DNA of 64,000 nucleotides from Candidatus Dechloromonas phosphorivorans (GTDB taxonomy: Bacteria > Pseudomonadota > Gammaproteobacteria > Burkholderiales > Rhodocyclaceae): assembly GCA_016709495.1 (NCBI GenBank), contig JADJMS010000013.1:109664-173663 (forward strand). Direction: 5' to 3'. The translations under genes and the position numbers were made by a program. Shown here piece after piece: positions 49,076-58,684 of the stretch. The notes under the pieces were generated by a model. It was given only the letters and a program-made list of their open reading frames with translations, did no database searches and had not been told where the DNA came from. The stretch's first letter is position 1. The number at the start of each line of letters is the position of its first letter.

Positions 49076-50319
49076 GACTGATACACCGAACGACCACTGA
49101 CCAAGGTGGTCTTGACCTTGCCGGTCATCAAATACCCCAGCCAGGGCGAGTTTTTGCCGCGACTCTTCAGCGCATCCGGCGTCAGTTGCCAAATCGCTTC
49201 CGGGTCAAAAATACAGATATCGGCAGTTGCGCCAACCGCCAATTGACCGCTTTCCAATCCCAGCACTTCAGCCGGAGCGGACGTGATGCGCGCCAAGGCG
49301 TCGGAGAGGGATACATGGGCGGCCTCGGCCCATTTCAGGGTCAGCGGCAACAGCACTTCAAGGCCGGTAGCACCGGGCTTGGCTTCGCCGAAGGGAAGCA
49401 GTTTGTCGTCCACCGCAACCGGCGTGTGGTCAGAACAAATTGCCGCCAAACCGGAGGCAGCGGCATTCGATAAGGCCAGCCTGTCATTTTGTGCGCGCAG
49501 CGGCGGGCTGAAACGGGCGTGCGGATTGAAGAAGCCGATGTCGTTTTCGGTGAGCAGCAGATGATGGACGCCGATATCGAAGCTGATCGGCAAGCCTTCG
49601 GCTTTGGCTTGGGCCAGCAGGGCGACGCCGGGTGCAGACGAAAGCCGGGTCAGATGCACGCGGCAGCCGGTGTCGCGCACCAGTTGGACGATGGTGGCAA
49701 TGGCGATGGTTTCGGCAGCAACCGGGATGCCGGCCAGACCGAGGCGGCTGGAGACTTCGCCTTCGTGGGCGATGCCGTTGCGTGACAGCCAGTAGTCCTG
49801 CGGCTGCAGCCAGACGGCAAAGCCGAAAGTGGCGGCGTATTCCATCGCGCGCAGCAAGGCTTCGGTATCAACTACCGGCTTATTGGCTTGCGAGAAAGCA
49901 ACGCAACCGGCTTTCTTGAGGCCGGCGAGTTCGGACAGCCGTTCGCCGTTGAGGCCCAGCGTCAATGCGCCAAGTGGCAGGACACGTGCCTTGCGGATTT
50001 CCTTGCCGCGATGCACCAGCCGATCCGCCAGTTCCGGCTCATCGAGCGGCGGATCAACATCGGGCGGCACGACCACGGAGGTCACACCACCGGCAACAGC
50101 CGCCGCCAGTTCGGCTTCGATACTGTTGAGGCGGGCGCCGAGATCGATCAAGCCGGGGCAGACGATGCAGCCGGTGGCATCAATGGTTTGCTCGGCGGTA
50201 AAGCTGGCGGGTGCTTCGCCGATACCGGCGACCTTGCCGTCGGCAATAAAAAGGGACGTGTTACGGTCGACGCCGTTTTTCGGGTCAATTATTCGGCCAT
50301 GCTTGATTTCGATATTCAT
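49072..50319 (-). CDS. Dihydroorotase-like protein PyrC' (probably non-catalytic)
   Basis: A 415-residue amidohydrolase-fold protein (MNIEIKHGRIIDPKNGVDRNT). At the first metal-binding site, where dihydroorotases have His-x-His, the sequence reads GLIDLGARLNS, so both His are missing. The second region has HLTRLSS and later CSDHTPVAVDDKLLPFGEA. Such inactive PyrC' chains form part of the dodecameric aspartate transcarbamoylase in Pseudomonas, and the gene starts one base after pyrB ends, as there. The start at 50319 is chosen for MNIEIKHGRII. A separate active dihydroorotase should exist elsewhere. Confidence 0.88.
   Translation of the reverse strand: MNIEIKHGRIIDPKNGVDRNTSLFIADGKVAGIGEAPASFTAEQTIDATGCIVCPGLIDLGARLNSIEAELAAAVAGGVTSVVVPPDVDPPLDEPELADRLVHRGKEIRKARVLPLGALTLGLNGERLSELAGLKKAGCVAFSQANKPVVDTEALLRAMEYAATFGFAVWLQPQDYWLSRNGIAHEGEVSSRLGLAGIPVAAETIAIATIVQLVRDTGCRVHLTRLSSAPGVALLAQAKAEGLPISFDIGVHHLLLTENDIGFFNPHARFSPPLRAQNDRLALSNAAASGLAAICSDHTPVAVDDKLLPFGEAKPGATGLEVLLPLTLKWAEAAHVSLSDALARITSAPAEVLGLESGQLAVGATADICIFDPEAIWQLTPDALKSRGKNSPWLGYLMTGKVKTTLVSGRSVYQS
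50260..50293 (+). repeat. Uptake-like motif copy
   Basis: Core GTTACGGTCGAC, GCC, GTTTTT and CAATTATT tracts; antisense inside pyrC', read there as VDRNT. Confidence 0.85.
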
Positions 50320-50320
50320 C

Positions 50321-51280
50321 TTAATTCCCCGCAACGATGCTCATGACGGCCATGCGCACGGCAATGCCAAAAGTAACCTGGGGCAGGATCACGGCCTGCG
50401 GCCCGTCGGCGACCGCCGAGTGGATTTCGACGCCACGATTCATCGGCCCCGGATGCATGACGATAGCGTCCGGCTTGGCCAGCGCCAGTTTTTGCGGCGT
50501 CAGGCCGTAATGGCGGAAGTATTCGCCAGCAGAAGGCAGCAGAGCGCCGGTCATGCGCTCGTTTTGCAGGCGCAGCATGATGACTACGTCGCAATCCTTC
50601 AAACCTTCATTCATGTCGTGGAAGACATGTACGCCGAGTTTATCGAGATGCTTGGGTAGCAGGGTTTCCGGGCCGATGGCGCGGACTTCCGGTACCCCGA
50701 GCGTAGTCAGCGCATGGATGTCGGAGCGGGCAACGCGCGAGTGCAGGATGTCGCCAACAATCGCTACCCGTAGCTGGGAGAAATCCTTTTTGTAGTGGCG
50801 GATGGTGTACATGTCGAGCAAGCCCTGCGTCGGGTGGGCATGACGACCATCGCCGGCATTGACGACGTGAATGTCGTCGCGACCCACTTTATGCAGGTGT
50901 TCGGCAATCAGGTAGGGCGCGCCGCTGGAGGCATGGCGCACGACAAACAGGTTGGCGTGCATGGCGCACAGGTTGTCGATGGTATCGAGCAGGGTTTCGC
51001 CCTTGCTCGCCGACGACTTGTTGATGTCAAGATTGATGACGTCAGCGCTCAAACGCTTGGCGGCGATCTCGAAGGTGGTGCGGGTGCGCGTCGAGTTCTC
51101 GAAGAAGAGGTTGAAAACGCTCTTGCCGCGCAGCAGCGGCACCTTCTTCACATCGCGCGCCGAGACTTCCATGAAGGAAGCGGCGGTATCGAGAATCTGC
51201 GTCAGTATCCGTTGCGGCAGGCCTTCAATCGACAGCAGGTGGGTCAGTTCGCCATCTTTGTTCAACTGCGGGTTATACAT
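50321..51280 (-). CDS. pyrB: Aspartate carbamoyltransferase catalytic subunit
   Basis: A 319-residue enzyme of the second pyrimidine step, joining carbamoyl phosphate to aspartate. The signature FFENSTRTRTTFEIAAKRL lies near residue 55, and HPTQGLLDMYTIR near 135. RLQNERMTG and MHPGPMNRGVEI follow. The start at 51280 (MYNPQLNKDGELTHLL) overlaps pyrR by eight bases. It is followed at once by pyrC'. Confidence 0.95.
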   Translation of the reverse strand: MYNPQLNKDGELTHLLSIEGLPQRILTQILDTAASFMEVSARDVKKVPLLRGKSVFNLFFENSTRTRTTFEIAAKRLSADVINLDINKSSASKGETLLDTIDNLCAMHANLFVVRHASSGAPYLIAEHLHKVGRDDIHVVNAGDGRHAHPTQGLLDMYTIRHYKKDFSQLRVAIVGDILHSRVARSDIHALTTLGVPEVRAIGPETLLPKHLDKLGVHVFHDMNEGLKDCDVVIMLRLQNERMTGALLPSAGEYFRHYGLTPQKLALAKPDAIVMHPGPMNRGVEIHSAVADGPQAVILPQVTFGIAVRMAVMSIVAGN

Positions 51281-51782
51281 TTTCCAGCCTCCAGGCGAGT
51301 TGACCGTCAGCATTGCGGACTAGCACCAGGTTTTGGCCATCACTCAAATCGACATCCCAGACACAATAAGCCGCGCCAATCGGCAACTCACGACCACCGC
51401 GATCAGCCAAGACCGCCATGCTGACCGAAGCCGGGCGACCGTAATCGAACAACTCGTTCAGAGCAGCGCGCGTTGTGCGACCGGTGTAGAGCACATCATC
51501 AACGAGAATCAGGTGACGACCTTCGACATCGAAAGGAATCACCGTCGGCTTGACCTGCGGGTGCAAGCCTTTTTCGGCAAAGTCGTCGCGGTAAAAAGAA
51601 ACGTCGATCAGGCCGATATCTTCCGGCAAGCTGAGCAACTCCTTCAGGCGCTCGGCGATCCAGGCACCGCCACTGTAAATACCGATCAAGGCGGGATTGC
51701 GATGGAGATGCGGGCGGATCAGGTCGGCCAGTTGGCGACACTGCGCCTCGGCATCGGGTAGCGGATTAGCTAGGGGTGACAT
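51273..51782 (-). CDS. pyrR: PyrR bifunctional regulator/uracil phosphoribosyltransferase
   Basis: A 169-residue phosphoribosyltransferase-fold protein. The PRPP loop is LILVDDVLYTGRTTRAALNELFDYGRP near residue 95, and the N-terminal LIGIYSGGAWIAERLKELL fits the family. In Gram-negative pyrR-pyrB-pyrC' operons it is more likely a uracil phosphoribosyltransferase or transcription effector than an RNA attenuator. The start at 51782 (MSPLANPLPDA) overlaps ruvX by 17 bases. Confidence 0.92.
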   Translation of the reverse strand: MSPLANPLPDAEAQCRQLADLIRPHLHRNPALIGIYSGGAWIAERLKELLSLPEDIGLIDVSFYRDDFAEKGLHPQVKPTVIPFDVEGRHLILVDDVLYTGRTTRAALNELFDYGRPASVSMAVLADRGGRELPIGAAYCVWDVDLSDGQNLVLVRNADGQLAWRLENV

Positions 51783-52200
51783 GGTGCGGGCTTTCGAACC
51801 AGGTTTGAAGGATGAGTTGGGCCGCAACGGCATCGAGCAGCGGCTTGGCGGATTTGCTGTTGCGCCCGGTTTCGCGCAGGCGCGATTCGGCATCGAGCGA
51901 GGTCAGGCGTTCGTCGGCAAAGGCGACGGGTATATCAAAGCGGCGTTTCAGCCGTTCGGCGAACTTGGTGGCCAGACGTGTCATCTCGTGCGGCGTGCCA
52001 TCGGCATAGGTTGGCAAACCAACCACCAGCTGCACCGGCTGCCATTCGGCGATCAGCTTGCCGATGGCGGCAAAGCGGTCATCGTTCGATTCTGCACGGA
52101 TCACCGCCAGCGGGTGAGCACTGGCTAACAGGGTTTCGCCGGTGGCGACACCGATCCGCTTCTCGCCAAAATCGAAGGCGAGGACAGTGCCCTCAGGCAT
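51766..52200 (-). CDS. ruvX: Putative pre-16S rRNA nuclease RuvX/YqgF
   Basis: A 144-residue RNase H-fold protein (MPEGTVLAFDFGEKRIGVATGETLL). The first Asp (AFDFGEKRIG), the middle VGLPTYADGTPHEMTRLATKFAERL and the C-terminal FADERLTSLDAESRL are the YqgF motifs. It likely finishes 16S rRNA 5' ends. It overlaps yqgE by eight bases and pyrR by 17. Confidence 0.92.
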   Translation of the reverse strand: MPEGTVLAFDFGEKRIGVATGETLLASAHPLAVIRAESNDDRFAAIGKLIAEWQPVQLVVGLPTYADGTPHEMTRLATKFAERLKRRFDIPVAFADERLTSLDAESRLRETGRNSKSAKPLLDAVAAQLILQTWFESPHHVTPS

Positions 52201-52753
52201 GTCCGGCAACGTCGGAAAGCTGGCTGAAACTGATGCCGAGTTTCTGCATTGCTGCGGGCAGGCGTTCTTCCGGCGGCAGATCAAAAAGGATGCTGGCCTT
52301 GGCCGGTACGGTCAACCAGGAATTTTGCGCCAATTCGTTTTCAAGCTGCCCGGCATCCCAGCCGGAATAGCCGAGGGTAACGAGAATCTCAGCCGGCAAA
52401 CCATCGCTGCCAACCGAGGCCAGTACATCACGCGAACTGGTCAGGCCAACTTCGCCATTGACCGCCAGCGTCGATTGCCAGAGCCCAATCGGACGATGCA
52501 GCACAAAACCGCGATCCAGTTGCACCGGGCCACCAAAATAGACCGGCAAGTTGGAGAGATTTTCAGCCTCCAGCTTGATGTCGATTTTGTCGAACAGGCC
52601 CGCCAGATTCATATCGATCGGACGATTGACGATAATGCCCAGCGCCCCGTTTTCGTTGTGCTCGCAGATATAGACGAGGGCATTGGCGAAATAGGGGTCT
52701 TCAAGCGCCGGCATGGCGATGAGGAAGTTATCGGTCAGATTGACGTTGTCCAT
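52193..52753 (-). CDS. YqgE/AlgH family protein
   Basis: A 186-residue protein of the UPF0301 family (MDNVNLTDNFLIAMPALEDPYFANALVYICEHNENGALGIIVNRP). The GGPVQLDRGFVLH and GYSGWDAGQLENELAQNSWL blocks are characteristic. Commonly adjacent to ruvX. The start at 52753 begins the conserved N-terminal segment. Function is poorly defined; in Pseudomonas AlgH affects alginate regulation. Confidence 0.92.
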   Translation of the reverse strand: MDNVNLTDNFLIAMPALEDPYFANALVYICEHNENGALGIIVNRPIDMNLAGLFDKIDIKLEAENLSNLPVYFGGPVQLDRGFVLHRPIGLWQSTLAVNGEVGLTSSRDVLASVGSDGLPAEILVTLGYSGWDAGQLENELAQNSWLTVPAKASILFDLPPEERLPAAMQKLGISFSQLSDVAGHA

Positions 52754-52838
52754 GAACGGAATTTTAAGGGAAAACAGCCCTGGCATGGTTACGCCTTTTC
52801 CAGAGGCTTGGCATCTCAAGCGTCAAGAGATCACCGAA

Positions 52839-52856
52839 CCGTCACATGGCTGTCAT
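52839..52856 (+). promoter_or_regulatory. Pho box upstream of phoX
   Basis: CCGTCAC, four bases, then CTGTCAT: two seven-base direct repeats spaced like the PhoB consensus. The ATG of phoX lies 73 bases downstream, so PhoB control under phosphate starvation is expected. Confidence 0.65.
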
Positions 52857-52928
52857 TTTAGCGACAGATAATCATCGTTACTTTTCTAACGATACGTTCT
52901 GTTCAATCCCCCCATTTCGGAGACCAGC

Positions 52929-55194
52929 ATGAAGAAACCCCCCTCATCCCTGAGCAAAATCGATCCGGATGACATTGGCTACAACACTTCTGAAAATCCG
53001 TCATTCAACAATATTCTTGATGCCCGCCTGAGCCGCCGTGGCTTTGTTCTAAGTGGTATCGGTTCAGGTGCCCTCGCCCTGTTCAGCGGCGTATCGCTTT
53101 CCTCTCTGGCCGGATGTAACTCGGATAGCGACTCGTCATCCAGCACAACACCCCCAACGACTCCGAGCACAGAAAAGCTCTTGGGTTTTAGCGCCGTTTC
53201 CAAAAATCTGCTAGATGCAATCACGCTGCCCGCCGGCTACACCTACTCAGTGCTTTGTGCATTGGGCGATCCGTTAGCTGCCTCGACCCCTACCTATAAA
53301 AATGATGGCTCCGATAGCGACTACGAAAATCGTTTCGGCGACCACCACGACGGCATGGAATATTTTGGTTTGAGTGCCGACGGCAAACCAGCTCCCAGCA
53401 GCAATGAGCGCGCGCTGATTGCAATGAATCACGAAGCAACCACCAACGAAAACTTTCCTCATTTTTCCTGCACAGCAACGGTGGCACCAATACCTTGCCA
53501 CGCCCGGCCAGCGAAGTTGATAAGGAAGTCCCCATTCACGGTATTTCCGTCATGGAAATCAGCAAGAATGGCGGCAAATTTGCTTACGTCCAATCATCAG
53601 CCTTCAACCGTCGCATTACGCCATTGACACCGGTGGAGATTCACGGCCCGGCGCGTGGCAATGCGCTGCTCAAAACAAAATATGCGCCTGATGGCACCAC
53701 GACGCGCGGCACAATCAATAATTGCGGCACCGGGCGTACGCCTTGGGGCACCTTGTTGAGTGGTGAAGAAAACTGGAATGGCTATTTCACCCGCCCAACA
53801 GGTGACAATCTTGCCCGAGGCAACAACAAGAGCGTGACCTCACTCAATCGTTATGGCAGCACTGAAGGTACGGCCAGCCGCCACGGCTGGGAAAGTGCAG
53901 GGAATGATGACAAATACGCGCGCTGGATCAACGCCCAGACTGGCACCTCGGCAGATGGCATTGACGACTACCGTAACGAGCTGAATGGCATGGGTTACAT
54001 CGTCGAGCTCGACCCTTACGACAAAACCAAAGTAGTTCGCAAACGTACTGCGCTTGGTCGCTTCGCTCACGAAGCAGCGGCCTTCTCACGTCAAATTGTT
54101 GGCAAACCGCTCGCCGTTTATCAAGGTGATGACGCACGTAACGAATACATTTACAAATGGGTATCCGCTGCCAGCTGGGCGCGGCAGATGCCAGCCCAAA
54201 TGATCGTCTGGCAACCGGTGACAAATATCTGAATGACGGCAAACTTTATGTCGCCAAATTCAATGCTGATGGCAGCGGTCAATGGATCGAACTTTCGATC
54301 ACCACCCCGGCCATTGCAAGCTACAGCAAGTACACCTTTGCCGATCAAGCTGACGTTTGTGTCAATTCCCGCCTTGCGGCTGACGCTGTCGGCGCAACCA
54401 AAATGGATCGCCCGGAATGGTGTGCGGTCAACCCGGAAAATGGCGAGATTTATTTCACGCTGACCAACAACAGCAACCGAAAGGTTGATGCGACCTCCTC
54501 CTCGCATTCAGTTGTCGACAGCGCCAATCCACGTTATTACACCGACGTGAAGAGTGGCACGACCAATCAAACCGGCAATCCAAATGGCCACATTATTCGC
54601 ATCGCCGAAACCGGCAGTGATGCTGCTGCAACATCCTTCAAGTGGGATGTTTTCCTCTTTGGCGCTGAATCAACGGCGGATGGCACCAAGGTCAATCTGT
54701 CCGGCCTGACCGCCGATCAGGATTTCTCCAGTCCCGACGGCCTGGCATTTACGCCCTCAACAGGCATCTGCTGGATTCAGACCGACGACGGCGCTTATAC
54801 CGATGTCACCAACTGCATGATGCTGGCAGCACTGCCAGGGCTGGTCGGCGACGGCAGCAAAGTCAGTTTGACCTATACCAAGACGGATGGCAGCACGCTC
54901 AAAGTTGATACCTTTGCGGGTAAAAAAGCGACGGCTGATTCACTCAAGCGTTTTCTGGTCGGTACCCCGGGCTGCGAAATTACCGGCGTCTGTGAAACAC
55001 CGGACGGCAAAACCCTGTTTATCAATATTCAGCATCCAGGTGAAACAACCAAAATGTCGGATATCGCCGATCCCAGCAAATTTACCAGCCACTGGCCTGG
55101 TATCGCTGGCTACGGTGCGGGCGGCAGCAATGCCCGGCCGCGCTCGGCGACTATCGTTATTTCCAAAACCAATGGCGGGCGCGTCGGCACTTGA
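52929..55194 (+). pseudogene. phoX: PhoX-family alkaline phosphatase, two frameshifts
   Basis: Three frames join into about 755 residues. The N-terminus has a twin-arginine motif (LSRRGFVLSGIGSGALAL) and a following Cys in LAGCNSD. A missing T in the T5 run near 53460-53465 and a missing base near 54180 break the frame. The PhoX body is clear: DHHDGMEYF, ALIAMNHEATTNE, LLSGEENWNGYF, RFAHEAAAF, YKWVSAASWA and the late SSPDGLAFTPSTGICWIQTDDG and FLVGTPGCEITGVCETPDGKTLFINIQHPGE. It is a calcium/iron-dependent periplasmic phosphatase. Both lesions look like consensus errors. Confidence 0.88.
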
Positions 55195-55212
55195 TCACTC
55201 CATCTGTTGAAT

Positions 55213-55251
55213 AAAAAGCTGCCGGATTTAATTATCCGGCAGCTTTTTTTT
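55213..55251 (+). terminator. Intrinsic terminator after phoX
   Basis: Arms AAGCTGCCGGAT and ATCCGGCAGCTT around a six-base loop, followed by eight T. Confidence 0.9.
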
Positions 55252-55389
55252 ATGCCGCTCATGCAATCCCTAATGCCAGTCCGAAACTCAGCGAACGCTA
55301 GGATAGCCAACTTACGTTTGACGTTGAATGCCAAAATCCATGAAACTCAGGCAATCGATGAATAATCATTCCACCTCAAAATACCGCAG

Positions 55390-56806
55390 ATGAGCAATTC
55401 AAGCACCCTTGTCTGGTTTCGTCGCGATTTGCGTGACTTCGACCACGCAGCCCTAAGCGCGGCACTTGCCGACGGAAAACAGGTTTTCTGTGCCTTTGTT
55501 TTCGACACAAAAATTCTCGATGCACTGCAGTCAAAGTGCGACCGGCGCGTCCATTTCATCCACGAATCACTGCTTGAACTGGATGCAGCACTTCGCACTA
55601 AAGGCGGCGGGTTGATCGTTCGCCACGGCTGGGCGGAGGACGAAATTCCAAAACTGGCGGGTGAATTAGGCGTCAACTCGGTCTACACCAATCGCGACTA
55701 CGAACCTGCGGCCAAACTTCGCGACGCTACCGTTGCAGAAACCTTGAGCAATGCCGGTATCGCATTTCACAGCCTCAAGGATCAGGCCATTTTTGATGGC
55801 GACGAGGTACTAACCCAGGCCGGCAAACCTTTCTCGGTCTTCACACCTTATAAAAATGCCTGGTTAAGGCGGTTGACCGTAACAGACTGTGCCCCCTACC
55901 GCTGCCAGGGCAATTTCGCGGGTGCCGAGTTGGCCCGGGGTGCCGGATTTGGCCGATATTGGCTTTGCAGCGAGTGATTTGCACGAAGTTGGTATCTCGC
56001 CCGGCATGTATGGGGCTCGCACCCTGTGGGACGAATTCAGTGACGGACGTATCAAGCGCTACGGTACCCTGCGCGATTTCCCGGCAGTCAAAGGCGTTTC
56101 CTACCTGTCCATCCATCTGCGCTTTGGCACACTATCGATTCGCGAACTGGTGCGTTTCGCCTGGCAAAACGAAGCGGCAGTCTGGCTTAGTGAGCTGATC
56201 TGGCGCGATTTTTATTTCATGATTCTCGACCGCTTCCCACAAGTCGGACTCGGCCAGGCCTTCAAGCCAGACTACGATGCAATTCAATGGGCGGACTGGC
56301 CGGAAGGCTACACAGCCTGGTGCGAGGGCCGCACCGGCTACCCGCTGGTCGATGCCGCCATGCGCCAACTCAATCACTGCGGCTGGATGCACAACCGGCT
56401 ACGCATGGTCGTCGCCTCGTTCTTGACCAAGGATCTCGGCATTGACTGGCGGCTCGGTGAAAAATATTTTGCTGAACAGCTCAACGACTTTGACCTTTCG
56501 GCCAACAACGGCGGCTGGCAATGGGCATCATCCAGCGGCTGCGATGCGCAACCGTATTTTCGTATCTTCAACCCGATCACTCAGTCTGAAAAATTCGACC
56601 CGGAAGGCAAGTTCATTCGCCGCTACGTGCCTGAGCTGGCCAAGGTCGCCAACAAATATATTCACGCCCCGTGGCAGATGGGGCGCATTGAACAGGAGGC
56701 AATCGGCGTCGTGATCGGGCGTGATTATCCGGGGCCTATCGTTGATCATGCACAAGCCAGGGAAAGCACACTGACACGCTATTCTGTGGTCAAGAAAACA
56801 TCCTGA
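55390..56806 (+). pseudogene. phrB: Deoxyribodipyrimidine photolyase, one-base frameshift
   Basis: Two frames join into about 472 residues. The first has the antenna domain start NSSTLVWFRRDLRDFDHAALSAAL. An extra G in the G4 run near 55937-55940 shifts the frame; restored it reads ELARVPDLADIGFAASDLHEVGIS. The FAD domain then has WRDFYFMILDRFP and GYPLVDAAMRQLNHCGWMHNR, and FDLSANNGGWQWASSSGCDAQPYFRIFNP, the class I CPD photolyase signature. It repairs UV pyrimidine dimers with light. A copy of the uptake-like motif lies just before the break. Probably a consensus error. Confidence 0.88.
55850..55883 (-). repeat. Uptake-like motif copy
   Basis: Perfect core GTTACGGTCAAC with CTTAACC and ATTTTTATA tracts; inside the photolyase gene. 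Confidence 0.8.
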
Positions 56807-56891
56807 ATTCGTGCTGGTTTGCTAACATCCCGAGCGTAAAAGGGGAAATGAGAGACATTCACCCTGCACCCCAAAGGACTCCGCCCGCAAA

Positions 56892-58280
56892 ATGACGTTC
56901 TCTGCCTCTCGCTTTTTTGCCCGCAGTCTGCTGCTCAGCGGACTTATGGGACTTGCTGGTTGCTCGGTTATCTGGCCTGCTTACGAAACGCCAGCCATCG
57001 ACCTGCCCGCCGCAGCGCCAAAACCGATGAGCATCGACCGTCTATGGTGGAAAGCCTTTGCTGACCCCGTTCTGGATCAACTGGTCGACGAAGCACTGTT
57101 GAACAACCTTGATCTCGCCAAGGCTGCTGCCAATATTGAAGAAGCGCGTGCCAATGCCGGTGCCGCCCGCGCCTTGCTTTCACCGCGCCTCGATGGCGTC
57201 GCCAAAGTAGGCGCCACCCAACGGCAACTGACCATCGCCATCACCGATAGCGAAATCAACAAAACCACCGCCACCGGTGCCGTTGGTGCCGCGGTCAGCT
57301 GGGAAATCGATCTGTGGGGCCGCATACGCCAGATGAATGACGCCGCACTCGCCCGTCTTGTCGCTTCCGAGCACGCGCGCAACGCGACGGCGTTATCGAT
57401 TTCATCAGCGGTCGTCGATACTTACCTACAACTACGCACCCTCGATGCCAAACTGGTGATGACGCGCGATGCATCAGCCAGCCTCAAGTATGCTGCCAAC
57501 CTCGAATACCGGCGCTGGAAAGCCGAAGCAGGCACCCAGCTGGCCTACCAGCAAAGCCTTGCCGAATGGTCAGCCACCGAAGCACGTATTCCCAGCATTC
57601 AAACCGCCATCGCCAAGACTGAACTCGCCTTGCAGCTTCTGGTTGGTCGTAGCCCAAGGTTGATGGCGGAACATCTGCCGCGCGGCGCTCAACCGCAAGT
57701 GCCCAACACCCCGCGCGAATTCGACTCTGCGCTGCTGCTGCGTCGCCCCGATGTCGCCTCCGCCGAACAAATGCTGATCGCCGCGCATGCTGACGTTAAT
57801 GCAACCAAGGCTGAACGCTATCCGCGCTTCAACCTTTCCTTGCTCGCCGGCCTGATTGCCAGTTCCAGCGGGCTGATCACCGGCTTTCCCCTGTTCTGGG
57901 ATGCATCTGCCGGACTGACCGGGCCGATCTACGATGCCGGCCTTGTGCAATCAAAGAGCGAAGGTGCCGAAGCACGCCGCGAAAAAGCCGTTGCCCACTA
58001 CCGCTACACCGTCTCGGTCGCTTTCCGTGACACTTACGAAGCAATGGTCTTGCGCGACGCCAGCGACAGCCAGGTGCTTTCTTCCGAGGCCGAAGTGGCA
58101 ACACGTAAAAAATCGTTGGCGCTGACCCAAAAAAGCTACGACGCCGGGCGCTCGAGCAAATTTGAAGTGCTTTCCGAATCAATCAAGGTGCTGAACGCCC
58201 AGCTTGCGCTGGCTGATGCCCGACAAACACAACTGACTGCCCGTAGCCAATACTACAAAGCGCTGGGAGGAGGCTTCTGA
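56892..58280 (+). CDS. Outer-membrane efflux lipoprotein, NodT/OprM family
   Basis: A 462-residue outer-membrane factor with a lipoprotein signal (LLSGLMGLAGCSVIWP, lipobox LAGC). IDRLWWKAFADPVLDQLVDEALLNNLDL is the typical N-terminal block and GAAVSWEIDLWGRI the conserved mid-segment; SYDAGRSSKFEVLSESIKVLNAQLALADAR ends the second repeat. It pairs with the DUF3302 and HlyD genes that follow and overlap or abut. Confidence 0.9.
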   Translation: MTFSASRFFARSLLLSGLMGLAGCSVIWPAYETPAIDLPAAAPKPMSIDRLWWKAFADPVLDQLVDEALLNNLDLAKAAANIEEARANAGAARALLSPRLDGVAKVGATQRQLTIAITDSEINKTTATGAVGAAVSWEIDLWGRIRQMNDAALARLVASEHARNATALSISSAVVDTYLQLRTLDAKLVMTRDASASLKYAANLEYRRWKAEAGTQLAYQQSLAEWSATEARIPSIQTAIAKTELALQLLVGRSPRLMAEHLPRGAQPQVPNTPREFDSALLLRRPDVASAEQMLIAAHADVNATKAERYPRFNLSLLAGLIASSSGLITGFPLFWDASAGLTGPIYDAGLVQSKSEGAEARREKAVAHYRYTVSVAFRDTYEAMVLRDASDSQVLSSEAEVATRKKSLALTQKSYDAGRSSKFEVLSESIKVLNAQLALADARQTQLTARSQYYKALGGGF

Positions 58281-58684
58281 TGATGTTCCATGTTTATGCT
58301 GACCCGAAACCCGAGGGTTATTTTGTTAACGAGCCCTTCGGCATCTACCGTGAGGTTCTCGATGCTGACTGGTTGCTCTACATTCTTTTACCCGCTCTGC
58401 TGATCGGTGTCGTCGCCATACTGATGGTCGCCTGGCGAATTCACGAGATTCCAACCCACAAGGCGAACCATAAAAACATGCGGCAAGCCGAATTGGTTAC
58501 GGCACTAACGCTGCTTGGCCTGTTCATGCACGAGATTTGGGCCATCGCCTTGTTTATGGCTTATATGGATTGGAATGCTTTCGAGGACTTCATGGTGCGC
58601 ATCCTGCGCCGTTCGCGCAGCCCTGCTGCGGGGGATTCCCAAGCCGATTCGATGGCAACGGTTAGCGGAGAGCACAAGGCATGA
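58280..58684 (+). CDS. DUF3302-like inner-membrane protein
   Basis: A 134-residue protein with two membrane helices (LLYILLPALLIGVVAILMVAW and LVTALTLLGLFMHEIWAIALFMAYM) and the linking IHEIPTHKANHKNMRQAE, which resembles E. coli YiaW/YibI. In E. coli these lie beside a HlyD-family gene, as here. The start overlaps the OMF stop (TGATG). It may be an accessory to the efflux pump. Confidence 0.75.
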   Translation: MMFHVYADPKPEGYFVNEPFGIYREVLDADWLLYILLPALLIGVVAILMVAWRIHEIPTHKANHKNMRQAELVTALTLLGLFMHEIWAIALFMAYMDWNAFEDFMVRILRRSRSPAAGDSQADSMATVSGEHKA

